From assembly GCA_910583785.1 (NCBI GenBank), contig CAJTZK010000014.1:1-54084 (forward strand): 54,084 nt of DNA. The letters are read 5' to 3'. A program made the translations under genes and the position numbers. The notes beneath the pieces were generated by a model. The model was not told the DNA's origin. It did no database searches and saw nothing but the letters and a program-made list of their open reading frames with translations. The DNA is from an uncultured Oscillibacter sp. GTDB lineage: Bacteria; Bacillota; Clostridia; Oscillospirales; Oscillospiraceae. Positions 31,318 through 40,837 of the stretch are shown here, piece after piece. Within the stretch, counting starts at the first letter, position 1. Each line of letters opens with the position of its first letter.

Positions 31318-31765
31318 AGCCCTCCTCCAGCTGCCCGGCGGCGTCCTCCAGGGCCTGGTACAGTTCCTCGGCCCCGCCGCCCCGTTCCTCCAGCAGGCCG
31401 CACAGGGTTTCCAGGGCCCGTACCCGGTCTACCAGCTTGACTTCCACGCCCCCCTTGTCGGTGACCTTCAGCTCCGCCACGGCGGAGAGGTCCAGGCTCC
31501 CCGGGTCTACCTCCTTGGGGCCGAGGGCCAGCCGGGCCGCGTCGTTGGCCCGGCCGAAGGCCAGCTGGGCCAGGCGCCGGAGGGCGTCCTCCCGCCGGAG
31601 TTCCCCTGCCGCCGCTCCCCGCATGGTTTCCAGTCTCCGCCGGACGCTCTTTAAGGCCAGGACGGCGAAGCCGTCCTCCCGGCCGGAGGCTGCCGCCGCC
31701 TGCTCCGGGTCCATGGTGCGAAGGTACGCGGTGCAGAACTTCCTCAGCCAATTCCGCTGTTCCAT
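31307..31765 (-). CDS. terS: Terminase small subunit
   Basis: 152 residues. RNWLRKFCTAYLRTMDPEQAAAASG forms the N-terminal DNA-binding helical domain found in PBSX-like small terminases, followed by a coiled-coil-prone C-terminal half (LVDRVRALETLCGLLEERGG). It is the first gene of the cluster and divergent from addB. A purine-rich AGGGGGAGTGAGAA precedes the ATG. No clear sigma-A promoter was found upstream. Confidence 0.82.
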   Translation of the reverse strand: MEQRNWLRKFCTAYLRTMDPEQAAAASGREDGFAVLALKSVRRRLETMRGAAAGELRREDALRRLAQLAFGRANDAARLALGPKEVDPGSLDLSAVAELKVTDKGGVEVKLVDRVRALETLCGLLEERGGGAEELYQALEDAAGQLEEGYGG

Positions 31766-31782
31766 TTCTCACTCCCCCTCAT

Positions 31783-31913
31783 AGCTCCCCTCGTTTTCCC
31801 GGATAGTTGCATGGCCCCGTACACGGCCAAAAAAATTTTCCCCCCTCCGGAGGAAACCGTGTTATACTGGTCTTATTAGTCAAACTCCCTCATGGGCAAG
31901 GAGGAATATCCCC
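31783..31913. promoter_or_regulatory. Divergent control region between the phage-like cluster and addB
   Basis: 131 bases. An imperfect dyad TGGCC-N8-GGCCA occurs around 31810-31828, next to an A7/T4 tract. For addB, TATACT near 31863-31868 could be a -10 element, but a convincing -35 is lacking. No SOS-type CGAAC-N4-GTTCG box was seen. Confidence 0.35.
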
Positions 31914-34900
31914 ATGCTGACGCTTCTGACTGGCCGGGCCAAGACCGGCAAATCCACGACGGTGCTGAACCGCATTGCCGCCCGCCCCGGCGGGCGGGGC
32001 CAGATTCTCCTGGTGCCGGAGCATGCCTCCCACCAGGCGGAGGTGGACCTGTGCCGCGCCTGCGGCGATTCCGCCAGCCGCTTTGCCGAGGTGCTGAGCT
32101 TCCGCCGCCTCTCGGACCGGGTGCTCTCCATTGCTGGCGGGGCGGCCCAGGTGACCCTGGACGCCGGGGGCAAGCTCCTCACCCTGGAGAAGGCCCTCCT
32201 AGAGGTCCTGCCGGAGCTGACGGTGTACCGCCGCCCCTCCCGGAAGTCCGCCTTCCTCCGCCAGCTGCTGGCCCTGTTTGATGAGCTCCGGTGCTACGAG
32301 GTGTCCCCCGGGACCCTTTATGAGCAGTCCCAGGCCATTGCCGGGGCCACCCGGGACAAGCTCCGGGACCTGAGCCTTCTTTACGCGGCCTACGAGGCCC
32401 GCCTCCTACGCCCCGGCCTGGACGCCCGGGACTATATGACCAAGCTCTGCGACAGCCTGGAGGCGTCGGGCTATGCCCTGGATAAAGATATCTACATTGA
32501 CGGATTCACCTACTTCACGGCCCAGGAGCGCCGCTGCCTTTCCATCCTGCTCCGGCAGGCCCGCAGCCTCACCGTCACCCTTCTAGGGGAGCCCAACAGC
32601 CGGGAGGAGATATTCGAGGCCTCCCTGCGCACCCTGGAGCGGCTCCGCCGCCTGGCGGAGCGGGAGGGGAAGCCCGTCCGGATTGAGAATCTCACCGCCC
32701 GGGACCCCTCTGCCCTGGGCCATTTGGAGCGGCATTTCTTTGGCGGGCACGCCCCCTACGGGGGGGATGCCCCCCAGCTCCGCCTTCTCCAGGCGGACAC
32801 GGTGTTCTCCGAGGTGGAGCAGGCCGCCGCCGCCATCCGCCGCCTGCTGGCGGAGGGGAAATGCCGCTGCCGGGAGATCACGGTGGCCGCCCGGAATATC
32901 GAGGACTACGAGGCCGTCATTGAGACGGTTTTCGAGCGTTACCAGATTCCGGCCTATCTCAGCCGGCGCAGCGACATTTTGGAAAAGCCGGTCCTCAGCC
33001 TTCTCACCGGGGTCCTGGCCTCCCTGGGCGGGGGCTGCGAGTATGACGACATGTTCCGCTGGCTGAAGACGGGCCTGGCGGGCCTCAGCCCGGAGGAGTG
33101 CGACGAGCTGGAGAACTACGCCCTCAAGTGGGAGGTCCACGGGGGCATGTGGCTCCGGGATGTTGACTGGGCGGAGAACCCGGATGGCTACGGGGCCCCC
33201 TGGACCCCTGGGAGGGAGGCCCGGCTGGCCCGGGTGAATGGCTTGCGCCGCCGGGTCCAGGTTCCCCTTTCCCGCCTGGCGGAGGGCCTGAAGGCCGGGG
33301 AGACCGCCGCCGCCAAGGTGGACGCCCTCTACGGTTTCATGGAGGAGCTCCGGCTCCAGGATGCCCTGGAGGCCCAAATGAGGTCCCAGGCCCAGGCGGG
33401 GCGCCTCCAGGAGGCGGAGGAGACCGCCCAGCTTTGGGAGATTCTCTGCGGCGTGCTGGACCAGTTTGTGGAGATCGTGGGGGAGGAACCCATGGAGCTG
33501 GAGGAGTTTACCCGGCTTTTCCGCCAGGTGCTGACGGAGTACAGCGTGGGGACCATTCCCGTCTCCCTGGACCAGGTCCAGGTTTCCGGCGTGGCCCGGA
33601 ATGACCGGCACACCGCCAAATACCTCTTTCTCCTGGGGGCCAACGACCATGTGCTGCCCACTCCCGGCCAGGGGGGCGGAATTTTAAACGAGGATGACCG
33701 GGACGAGCTGGCCCAGCGGGGGATTGAGCTGGCGCCCACTGGCATGGACCAGATGGGCATTGAGCTCCAGAACCTCTACGCCGCCCTGGCCCAGCCCACG
33801 GAGGGCCTGGTGGTGAGCTGGCCCGTGGCCGATGTCTCCGGGGCGGAGCTCCGTCCCGCCTTTGTGGTGGAGCGGCTCCTGGCCCTGTTTCCCTCGCTCC
33901 GTGTCGAGCGGGAGCCTGCGGCCAAGACCTACCGGATGGCGGCGCCCCTCCCGGCCCTGGAGTCCGCTGTTCCCGGCGGGGCCCTTTGGAGGCGGCTGGA
34001 GGAGGAGCCCGCCTTCCGTCCCCGGCTGGAGGCCATGGCCCGGGCTGCGTCCCAGACCCGGGGCTCCCTGTCCCCCCGGACGGTCCGGGCCCTTTATGGG
34101 GATCGGGTGGCCATGACCGCTTCCCGCCTGGAGCGTATCCGCACCTGCCATTTTTCCTACTTCATGGAGTATGGCCTCAAGGCCAGGCCCCGGGCCCCCG
34201 CCGCCTTTGACGCCCCCCAGGTTGGGACCTTTCTCCACTTCCTCCTGGAGCGGGTCACCCGGGATGTCCAGGTTCTGGGGGGCTTTGCCCAGGTGGACCA
34301 GAAGACCCTGCGCGCCCTGGTCCGGAAGTACATAGACGAATACGTGGAGAAGGAGCTCCGCAACTTCCAGAACCGGAATGCCCGGTTCCGCTACCTCTTT
34401 GCCCGCCTGCGGGACACGGCCTATGCCGTCGTTGGCCAGGCGGCGGAGGAGCTGCGCTCCTCGGATTTTGTCCCCCTGGCGTTTGAACTCTCCTTTGGGG
34501 ACGGGCCGGAGTCGGACCTTCCCGCCGTGGCGGTCTCGGAGCCGGACGGGGAGCTCCGGGTGGGGGGCAAAGTGGACCGGGTGGATGGCTGGCTGAAGGA
34601 TGGGAAGCTCTACCTCCGGGTGGTGGACTATAAGTCGGGAAAGAAGTCCTTTGACCTCTCGGCGGTCCGCATGGGGCTGGACATTCAGATGCTCCTCTAC
34701 CTCTTTGCCCTCCAGAAGACCGGGGCGTCCCGCTTTGGCGCCGGGATTGAGCCCGCCGGGGTGCTCTACCTCCCCGCCCGGGACGATATTCTCTCCGCCC
34801 AGCGGAACATCCCGCCGGAGAAGCTCCAGGCGGAGCGGGAGAAGCAGCTCCGGCGCTCCGGCCTCCTCCTGGCGGAGCCCCAGGTCCTCCAGGCCATGGA

Positions 34901-35228
34901 GCACGAGGCCCTCACCGGGCCCCGCTACCTGCCCCTCCGGGTGAACAAAAACGGGGACCTCTCCGGGAGCCTGGCCTCGGCGGCCCAATTGGGGAAGCTG
35001 GGCCAATACGTGGAGGACCTTCTCCATGACATTGCCCAGGAGCTCCGCCGGGGCGTCATTGACGCGGACCCCTGCTGCCGCACGGAGGAGGACAGCCCCT
35101 GCCGCTATTGCGACTGGGCCCCCGCCTGCCACTTCCAGGAGGGAAGGGACGGGGACCGCTTCCAGTACATCCGCCCGGTAAAGCCGGAGGAGTTCTGGCG
35201 GGAAATCGAAGGAAAGGAGGCGGAGTGA
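31914..35228 (+). CDS. addB: ATP-dependent helicase/nuclease subunit B
   Basis: 1104 residues. The P-loop-like GRAKTGKST (7-15) opens an inactivated helicase domain. The C-terminal RecB-type nuclease has GGKVDRVDGW and RVVDYKSGKK. The iron-sulfur cysteines are in CRYCDWAPAC near the C-terminus. With AddA it resects double-strand ends to Chi for RecA loading. AAGGAGG is correctly spaced. Length is slightly below the roughly 1160 residues of Bacillus AddB, with no domain missing. Confidence 0.93.
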   Translation: MLTLLTGRAKTGKSTTVLNRIAARPGGRGQILLVPEHASHQAEVDLCRACGDSASRFAEVLSFRRLSDRVLSIAGGAAQVTLDAGGKLLTLEKALLEVLPELTVYRRPSRKSAFLRQLLALFDELRCYEVSPGTLYEQSQAIAGATRDKLRDLSLLYAAYEARLLRPGLDARDYMTKLCDSLEASGYALDKDIYIDGFTYFTAQERRCLSILLRQARSLTVTLLGEPNSREEIFEASLRTLERLRRLAEREGKPVRIENLTARDPSALGHLERHFFGGHAPYGGDAPQLRLLQADTVFSEVEQAAAAIRRLLAEGKCRCREITVAARNIEDYEAVIETVFERYQIPAYLSRRSDILEKPVLSLLTGVLASLGGGCEYDDMFRWLKTGLAGLSPEECDELENYALKWEVHGGMWLRDVDWAENPDGYGAPWTPGREARLARVNGLRRRVQVPLSRLAEGLKAGETAAAKVDALYGFMEELRLQDALEAQMRSQAQAGRLQEAEETAQLWEILCGVLDQFVEIVGEEPMELEEFTRLFRQVLTEYSVGTIPVSLDQVQVSGVARNDRHTAKYLFLLGANDHVLPTPGQGGGILNEDDRDELAQRGIELAPTGMDQMGIELQNLYAALAQPTEGLVVSWPVADVSGAELRPAFVVERLLALFPSLRVEREPAAKTYRMAAPLPALESAVPGGALWRRLEEEPAFRPRLEAMARAASQTRGSLSPRTVRALYGDRVAMTASRLERIRTCHFSYFMEYGLKARPRAPAAFDAPQVGTFLHFLLERVTRDVQVLGGFAQVDQKTLRALVRKYIDEYVEKELRNFQNRNARFRYLFARLRDTAYAVVGQAAEELRSSDFVPLAFELSFGDGPESDLPAVAVSEPDGELRVGGKVDRVDGWLKDGKLYLRVVDYKSGKKSFDLSAVRMGLDIQMLLYLFALQKTGASRFGAGIEPAGVLYLPARDDILSAQRNIPPEKLQAEREKQLRRSGLLLAEPQVLQAMEHEALTGPRYLPLRVNKNGDLSGSLASAAQLGKLGQYVEDLLHDIAQELRRGVIDADPCCRTEEDSPCRYCDWAPACHFQEGRDGDRFQYIRPVKPEEFWREIEGKEAE

Positions 35229-35229
35229 C

Positions 35230-38200
35230 ATGCCCCTCACCCCCCAGCAAAGAGCCGCCGTGGAGAACCGGGGCGGGAGCCTGCTGGTTTCCGCCGCCGC
35301 CGGGTCCGGCAAGACCCGGGTCCTGGTGGAGCGCCTCTTCCGCTATGTGACGGAGGAGCGGCATAACATCGACGACTTCCTGATCATCACCTACACCCGG
35401 GCCGCCGCCGCGGAGCTCCGGGGCAAGATTGCCGCCGAGCTCTCCCGCCGCATGGGGGAGGATCCGTCCAATGCCCACCTCCGCCGCCAGCTCCTCCGGG
35501 TCTACCAGGCGGATATTAAGACGGTGGACGCCTTTTGCACGGCCCTCCTCCGGGAGAATACCCACCTTCTGGTCCGGGAGGAGGACAGCCATGCCCTGAC
35601 CCCGGACTTCCGCGTCCTGGATGACGGCGAGGCCGTCCTGATCCGCCGCCGCGTCCTGGACCGGGTGCTCTCCGGCTTTTACGAGAACCTGACCCCCGGC
35701 GCCGGGCAGCTGGCGGACACCCTGGGGGCGGGCCGGGACGATTCCGCCCTGGCAGAGCTGGTGCTGGAGCTTTATGACAAGCTTCAAAGCCACGCCTCCC
35801 CGGAGGGCTGGCTCCTCCAGAGCCGTGCCGCCTGGGAGACCCCCGCCGCCTCCTTTGACGAGACCCCCTATGCCCGGGTTCTTCTGGACTCGGTCCGCCG
35901 CCGGGCCGCCCACTGGGCGGAGCAGCTCCGCTGGGGTGCGGAGCGGACGGAGGGGGACCCGGCCCTTGCCTCCGGGTACGGCGCGAAATTCCTCACGGCC
36001 TCCCGGGGCTTCTATGCCCTGAGCCGGACCCCGGACTGGGGGGCCTCCCGGGAGCTGGCCTCCGCCGTGGCCTTCCCCAAGCTGGCCACCCCCAAGGGCC
36101 GGAAGGAGGACCCCCTGGTCCTGGCCCTGAAGCAGGTTTGGGAGGGGGCGAAAGACGCCCTGAAGCCCCTCCGCTCCTGGCTGGACGTCACCGGGGAGGA
36201 GGCTCTGGAGGACCTTGCCGCCGTGGCCCCCGCCATGCTGGCCCTGCTGGATTTGACGGCGGGCTTTTCCGCGGCCTTCCGGGCGGAAAAGCTCCGGCTG
36301 AACGCCGCCGACTTCTCGGACCAGGAGCACCTGGCCCTGGCCCTCCTGGTTAAGCCGGATGGCGCTCCCACGGACCTGGGCCAGCAGGTTTCCGCCCGTT
36401 ACGCCGAGATTCTGGTGGACGAGTACCAGGACACCAATGAGGTCCAGAACGCCATCTTCCGGGCTGTCTCCAGGGACGGCAAGAACCTCTTCACCGTTGG
36501 CGACGTGAAGCAGAGCATCTACCGCTTCCGCCTGGCGGACCCCACCATCTTCCTGCGGAAGTACGCCGCCTTCCAGCCCCACACCAGGGCGGCGGAGGGG
36601 GAGGACCGGAAGATTACCCTCTCCCAGAACTTCCGCTCCCGCCAGGAGGTCCTGGACGCCGCCAACTTTGTCTTTGAAAATATACTTTCCGTAGAAATGG
36701 GCGAGCTTGAATACGATGAGGACGCGGCCCTCCACTTTGGGGCGGCCTACTACCCGCCCCGGACGGGATGCCAGACGGAGTTCCACCTTCTCTCCGCCCG
36801 CCAGAAGTCGGTGGAGAACCCCTACCCCGTCAAGAAGCTTACCGCCGAGGCCCGCTTCGCGGCCCGCCGCATCCGGGAGCTCTTGGACGAGGGCTTCCCC
36901 GTCACTGCCCCGGACGGAACCCTGCGCCCCTGCAAGCCGGAAGACATTGTCATTCTCATGCGTTCCCCCGGCAGCCGCGTCGCGGCCTTCGCCGCCGCCC
37001 TGGCGGAGCGGGAAATCCCCTGCTCCTTCCAGGAGGACTCCGGCTTTTTCGAAACCATGGAGGTCTCCACCGCCGTGTCCTTGCTGGAGCTCATCGACAA
37101 CCCCCGCCAGGACGTGCCCTTGATCTCCGTCCTCCGCTCTCCCATCTTCGGCTTCACCCCGGACCGCCTGGCGGAGATTCGCGCCGCCGCCCCCGAGGGG
37201 GATTTTTACCAGGCCGTGGCCGCCTCCGGGGAGCCGGACTGCGCCGCCTTCCTGGAAACCCTGAACGCCCTGCGCCTGGCGGCCCGGGATATGAGCGTCC
37301 ACCGTCTCCTCTGGCACATCTACAACACGCAGAACCTCCTGGGGCTCTATGGCGCCATGGACCATGGCCTGGAGCGCCGGGAAAACCTCATCACCCTGGC
37401 CCGGCAGGCGGAGAAGTTCGAGTCCGGGGGGTGCCGGGGCCTGTTTGCCTTTGTCACCCGGCTGCGCCGCCTGCTGGAGGAGGAAGAGGCCCCCGGGGCT
37501 TCCTCCGGCGGCGCGGCGGGGGGAGTCCGGCTCATGAGCATTCACAAGTCCAAGGGCCTGGAGTTTCCCATTGTCATCCTGGCGGACCTGGACCACGCCT
37601 TCTCCCGGCAGGATTTTGACGCCTCCGTCCTGGTGCATCCCGCCCTGGGCCTGGGGCCCCGCCGGGTGGACCTGGAGCGGAAGATACGCTATCCCACCCT
37701 GGCCCGTGTGGCGGTTGAGGAGACGGCCCGCCGGGAGAACCTGGCGGAGGAGCAGCGGGTCCTCTACGTGGCCATGACCCGCCCCAAGGAAAAGCTCATC
37801 CTGGTGGAGTCCCTTTATTTCGCGGAGACCCGGCTCCAGCGGCTGGCGGCTTCCGCCGCCCTTCCCGTCCCGCCGGAGGCCATAGCGGCCTGCCGGACCT
37901 TTGGCGAGTGGCTGCTGCTGTGCCTCCTCTGCCGCCCGGAGGCGGAGCCCCTCCGGGCCCTGGCCGGGGCGGAGGTCCCCGTGTCCCCTGGCTCCGGGGC
38001 CCCCTGGGAGGTGTTCCTCCACGACTGTGGGGAGTACCGGGACAGTCCTCCCCGCCCGGGGCTGGCGCAGGAGGCGGCTGTGCCCGAGGTCCCCTTTGAC
38101 CCGGCCCTTCTGGCCTTTCAGTATCCCTACCGCCGGGAGAGCGCCCTTCCCGCCAAGCTGACGGCCACCCAGCTCAAGGGGCGCCCCCTGGACCAGGAGA

Positions 38201-38790
38201 TTGCGGAAAACGCCGCCCACACGCCCTACCTCCGGCCCCTGTCCCAGCCCAAGTTCCGCCGGGAGGAAAAGGGCCTGACCCCGGCGGAGCGGGGGTCCGC
38301 CACCCATTTGGTCCTTCAATACCTGGACTTTGGGGACCCCGGCGTTCCCGGCCAGATTGCCGCCCTGGAACAGAAGGAGCTCCTCACCCGCCAGCAGGCC
38401 CAGGCGGTGGATGTCCCGGCCCTGGAGCGCCTCCTGGCCTCCCCCCTGGCGGAGGAGCTGCGGGCGGCGGAGGCGGCGGGGAGGAAGCCCCTCCGGGAGT
38501 ACCGTTTTACCCTCCTGGTTCCCGCCCGGGAGTATGATCCCCAGGCGGCGGAGGAGGACGCCATCCTCCTCCAGGGCGTGGCGGACCTGTGCTTTGAGAC
38601 GGAGGAGGGCCTGACAGTGGTAGACTTTAAGACGGACCATGTCTTCACGGGCCAGGAGGTCCTGGACCGGGCGGAGCGGTACCGCCCCCAGCTGGAGGCG
38701 TACAGCCTGGCCCTGACCCGGGTGCTGGGGGTTCCCGTTACCCGCCGGGTGCTCTACTTCCTCGCCCCCGGGAGGGCGGTGGAGGTGTAG
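35230..38790 (+). CDS. addA: ATP-dependent helicase/nuclease subunit A
   Basis: 1186 residues, UvrD-like superfamily 1A helicase with a C-terminal nuclease. Walker A is SAAAGSGKT, motif Ia TYTRAAAAELRGKI, Walker B LVDEYQDTN, and later motifs include GDVKQSIYRFR and IHKSKGLEFP. The nuclease has GVADLCFETEEG and TVVDFKTD. The ATG at 35230 is one base after the addB stop, so translation is coupled. It works with AddB as a heterodimer in recombinational repair. Confidence 0.95.
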   Translation: MPLTPQQRAAVENRGGSLLVSAAAGSGKTRVLVERLFRYVTEERHNIDDFLIITYTRAAAAELRGKIAAELSRRMGEDPSNAHLRRQLLRVYQADIKTVDAFCTALLRENTHLLVREEDSHALTPDFRVLDDGEAVLIRRRVLDRVLSGFYENLTPGAGQLADTLGAGRDDSALAELVLELYDKLQSHASPEGWLLQSRAAWETPAASFDETPYARVLLDSVRRRAAHWAEQLRWGAERTEGDPALASGYGAKFLTASRGFYALSRTPDWGASRELASAVAFPKLATPKGRKEDPLVLALKQVWEGAKDALKPLRSWLDVTGEEALEDLAAVAPAMLALLDLTAGFSAAFRAEKLRLNAADFSDQEHLALALLVKPDGAPTDLGQQVSARYAEILVDEYQDTNEVQNAIFRAVSRDGKNLFTVGDVKQSIYRFRLADPTIFLRKYAAFQPHTRAAEGEDRKITLSQNFRSRQEVLDAANFVFENILSVEMGELEYDEDAALHFGAAYYPPRTGCQTEFHLLSARQKSVENPYPVKKLTAEARFAARRIRELLDEGFPVTAPDGTLRPCKPEDIVILMRSPGSRVAAFAAALAEREIPCSFQEDSGFFETMEVSTAVSLLELIDNPRQDVPLISVLRSPIFGFTPDRLAEIRAAAPEGDFYQAVAASGEPDCAAFLETLNALRLAARDMSVHRLLWHIYNTQNLLGLYGAMDHGLERRENLITLARQAEKFESGGCRGLFAFVTRLRRLLEEEEAPGASSGGAAGGVRLMSIHKSKGLEFPIVILADLDHAFSRQDFDASVLVHPALGLGPRRVDLERKIRYPTLARVAVEETARRENLAEEQRVLYVAMTRPKEKLILVESLYFAETRLQRLAASAALPVPPEAIAACRTFGEWLLLCLLCRPEAEPLRALAGAEVPVSPGSGAPWEVFLHDCGEYRDSPPRPGLAQEAAVPEVPFDPALLAFQYPYRRESALPAKLTATQLKGRPLDQEIAENAAHTPYLRPLSQPKFRREEKGLTPAERGSATHLVLQYLDFGDPGVPGQIAALEQKELLTRQQAQAVDVPALERLLASPLAEELRAAEAAGRKPLREYRFTLLVPAREYDPQAAEEDAILLQGVADLCFETEEGLTVVDFKTDHVFTGQEVLDRAERYRPQLEAYSLALTRVLGVPVTRRVLYFLAPGRAVEV

Positions 38791-38960
38791 GAGGTTGTCC
38801 GGCGTTTCCCCGCCTGCGTTTTGGCGGCGGGGGGCCGTCCTGGCTGTGCCAGGCGGGCCGCCGGGATGGCCCCGGAACTCTGGTTCAAAATTTTTCCAGC
38901 CCTAAAACCGCCGGATGCGGGCAAGCTAAGGACTATCTCGACAGGATTGGAGGGATTTCC

Positions 38961-39176
38961 ATGGCAATCGATAAAATCGCCGTTTTGCTGGCGGTTATCG
39001 GCGCGCTGAACTGGGGCGGAATCGGCCTGTTCGGCTTTGACGCCGTAGCCTGGCTCTTCGGGGGCCAGACGGCGGTGTTTTCCCGGCTTATTTACGCCCT
39101 GGTGGGCCTGGCGGGCCTGTGGTGCCTGACGCTGCTGTTCCGCCTGGACCGGGAGACGGCCGCCCACCCGGCCTGA
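38961..39176 (+). CDS. DUF378 membrane protein
   Basis: 71 residues with two membrane helices. The hallmark IGALNWGGIGLFGFDAVAWLFG identifies DUF378. The C-terminus is VGLAGLWCLTLLFR. Function is unknown. TTGGAGGG precedes the ATG. The 170-base gap from addA contains GC-rich hairpins but no recognised riboswitch. Confidence 0.88.
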   Translation: MAIDKIAVLLAVIGALNWGGIGLFGFDAVAWLFGGQTAVFSRLIYALVGLAGLWCLTLLFRLDRETAAHPA

Positions 39177-39200
39177 GGGCGCCGCCCTTTTGGCGGGAAG

Positions 39201-39240
39201 GACCGCGGAGAGGACGCCGAGTCCCTCCGCGGTCTTTTTC
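39201..39240 (+). terminator. Terminator of the DUF378 gene
   Basis: GACCGCGGAG (39201-39210) pairs with CTCCGCGGTC (39225-39234), followed by TTTTT. Confidence 0.9.
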
Positions 39241-39324
39241 CGCTTTGCCGGGGCGGGGGAGCCCTCCGGGAACCTTCGGGGCCCGGAATTCGTGAACGTT
39301 TTTTAAATCCTGGCCCGTTCCGTC

Positions 39325-39353
39325 TTTACTTGCCCTGTAAAATGCACTATAAT
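39325..39353 (+). promoter_or_regulatory. Promoter of the aminopeptidase gene
   Basis: TTTACT (39325-39330), a 17-base spacer and TATAAT (39348-39353). A second TTGACA at about 39364 lacks a partner -10. Confidence 0.65.
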
Positions 39354-39408
39354 CGCACATACTGTTGACATAGAATTTCCATATAAACGGAAAGGAAGGA
39401 CCCAGACA

Positions 39409-40641
39409 ATGGAAAACAAGCTCCGCGAATACGCCCGCCTTCTGGTCCGGGTGGGCCTGAACCCCTATCCCGGCCAGCGGATGGTCATTTCCTCCCCGGT
39501 GGAGTGCGCCCCCTTTGCCCGCCTGTGCGCGGAAGAGGCTTACGGGGCGGGCTGCTGCGAGGTGGTGATGAACTGGACCGACGACGCCATGACCCGGATG
39601 AAATACCTCCGGGCCTCCGGGGAGGTTTTTGACACGGTGCCCCTCTGGCGGCGGCACTTTTTCAATGACCAGGCCCTGGAGGGCGCGGCCTACCTGGCCA
39701 TTTCCGCCTCGGACCCGGAGAACCTCAAGGGTGTGGATTCCCAGCGCATCATCCGGGCCCAGCGGGCCAGCGGCAAGGCCCTGAAGGATTTTGACCGCCT
39801 CCAGATGTGCGGGGGCTTCCCCTGGTGCATCGCCTCTATTCCCATTCCCTCCTGGGCCGTCCGGGTTTTCCCGGACAAGGGGGAGGCGGAGGCCGTGGAG
39901 GCCCTGTGGGACGCGATTTTCTCCGCCGTCCGCATCACGGGCGGCGGCGGGGCCGTGGACCGCTGGCGGGAGCACCTGGAGACGCTGGAGCGCCGCCTGG
40001 GGAAGCTGAACGCCCTGAACCTGAAATCCCTCCACTACGCCAACTCCCTGGGCACGGACCTCACCGTGGAGCTGCCGGAGGGCCATATCTGGGAGAGCGG
40101 GGGGGACCGGACTCTCTCCGGCCGGAGCTATATCGCCAACATCCCCACGGAGGAGATTTTCACCTCGCCCCTGAAGACCGGGGCCAGCGGCGTGGTGTAT
40201 TCCTCCATGCCCCTGGTCCATGACGGAAACGTCATCGACAAGTTCCGCTTCGTGGTGAAGGAGGGCAAAATCGTGGAGGCCCAGGCGGAGCAGGGGGAGG
40301 AGACCCTGCGGGCCGCCATATCCGTGGACGAGGGGGCGGCCTATTTCGGCGAGGTGGCCCTGGTGCCCTTTGACAGTCCCATTTCCAACCAGGGCCTATT
40401 GTTCTACAACACCCTCTTTGACGAGAACGCCGCCTGCCACATTGCCTTTGGAGAGGCGTACCCCTGCCTGGAGGGGGGCCAGCAGATGAGCAAGGACGAG
40501 CTGAAGGCCCGGGGCCTCAACGACTCCATCACCCACGTGGATTTCATGATTGGCACCCCGGACCTCTCCATCCTGGGAACCACCCGGGATGGCCGGGAGG
40601 TTCCCATCTTCATCGATGGGAATTTCGCGCCGGAATTTTGA
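39409..40641 (+). CDS. Metal-dependent aminopeptidase, M29 family
   Basis: 410 residues, thermophilic-aminopeptidase type (AmpS/PepS). The N-terminal domain begins ENKLREYARLLVRVGLNPYPGQ. Metal-site segments are NIPTEEIFTSP, DEGAAYFGEVALVP, CHIAFGEAYP and THVDFMIGTPDLSI, supplying the Glu, Glu, His and Asp ligands of a dinuclear site. It is cytosolic and releases N-terminal residues from peptides. GGAAAGGAAGG supports the start. It has its own promoter and is followed by about 200 bases of repeats. Confidence 0.92.
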   Translation: MENKLREYARLLVRVGLNPYPGQRMVISSPVECAPFARLCAEEAYGAGCCEVVMNWTDDAMTRMKYLRASGEVFDTVPLWRRHFFNDQALEGAAYLAISASDPENLKGVDSQRIIRAQRASGKALKDFDRLQMCGGFPWCIASIPIPSWAVRVFPDKGEAEAVEALWDAIFSAVRITGGGGAVDRWREHLETLERRLGKLNALNLKSLHYANSLGTDLTVELPEGHIWESGGDRTLSGRSYIANIPTEEIFTSPLKTGASGVVYSSMPLVHDGNVIDKFRFVVKEGKIVEAQAEQGEETLRAAISVDEGAAYFGEVALVPFDSPISNQGLLFYNTLFDENAACHIAFGEAYPCLEGGQQMSKDELKARGLNDSITHVDFMIGTPDLSILGTTRDGREVPIFIDGNFAPEF

Positions 40642-40679
40642 CCGTCCAACCAGCCGGGGAAATGACCCGCTCCGGGGAC

Positions 40680-40805
40680 CGGCCCCACCATAATGCGATC
40701 CCTGCGGAAGCGGGAGGAACCTTCCCCTCTGCCGGGAGAACACCCCGTGGGGCCTGATCCGCAGGCCATTTCTCCGGGACTGCCCATTCCCCAGGAACGG
40801 GAACC
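40680..40805 (+). repeat. Dispersed repeat, GTGGGGCCTG family
   Basis: GTGGGGCCTGATCCGCAGG (from 40749) followed by CCATTTCTCCGGGACTGCCC matches the block at about 333-372. The upstream part carries GGGAGAACACCCC, a variant of the ATAGAACACCCT motif at about 43182. There is no gene between 40642 and 40837. Confidence 0.65.
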
Positions 40806-40837
40806 GGGAAATCACATAAGGAAACGAGGAAATCACC

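Larger units (their letters stand above)
19086..31765 (-). mobile_element. Phage-derived contractile-tailed particle cluster (PBSX/GTA-like)
   Basis: Seventeen co-directional genes with overlapping or near-abutting junctions. In transcription order they are: small and large terminase, portal, prohead protease, major capsid, three connector/completion genes, sheath, tube, assembly chaperone, a short disordered protein, LysM protein, baseplate hub, spike, XkdS-like, baseplate J and XkdU-like. All are intact. Integrase, repressor, replication, holin/endolysin and tail-fibre genes are absent, and no tRNA-derived att duplication is visible. GC and codon use match the flanking host genes, suggesting long residence. 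It is inferred to be a domesticated element; whether particles form is unknown. Confidence 0.85.

Noticed and set aside
19086..31765. Tailocin (headless R-type bacteriocin)
   Set aside because: A tailocin lacks capsid, portal and terminase. Here all head and packaging genes are present and intact, while fibre and lysis genes, essential to tailocins, are missing.
31766..31913. SOS (LexA) control of the phage-like cluster
   Set aside because: No CGAAC-N4-GTTCG-type box was found. Only an imperfect TGGCC/GGCCA dyad is present.
35056..38640. Very long antisense open frame opposite addA (and similar ones opposite the phospho-sugar mutase, EF-G-like, carB and abfD genes)
   Set aside because: High-GC coding DNA leaves long stop-free shadows. 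These translate to low-complexity Gly/Leu/His/Val-rich sequences without motifs or ribosome sites, and they lie opposite clearly conserved genes.
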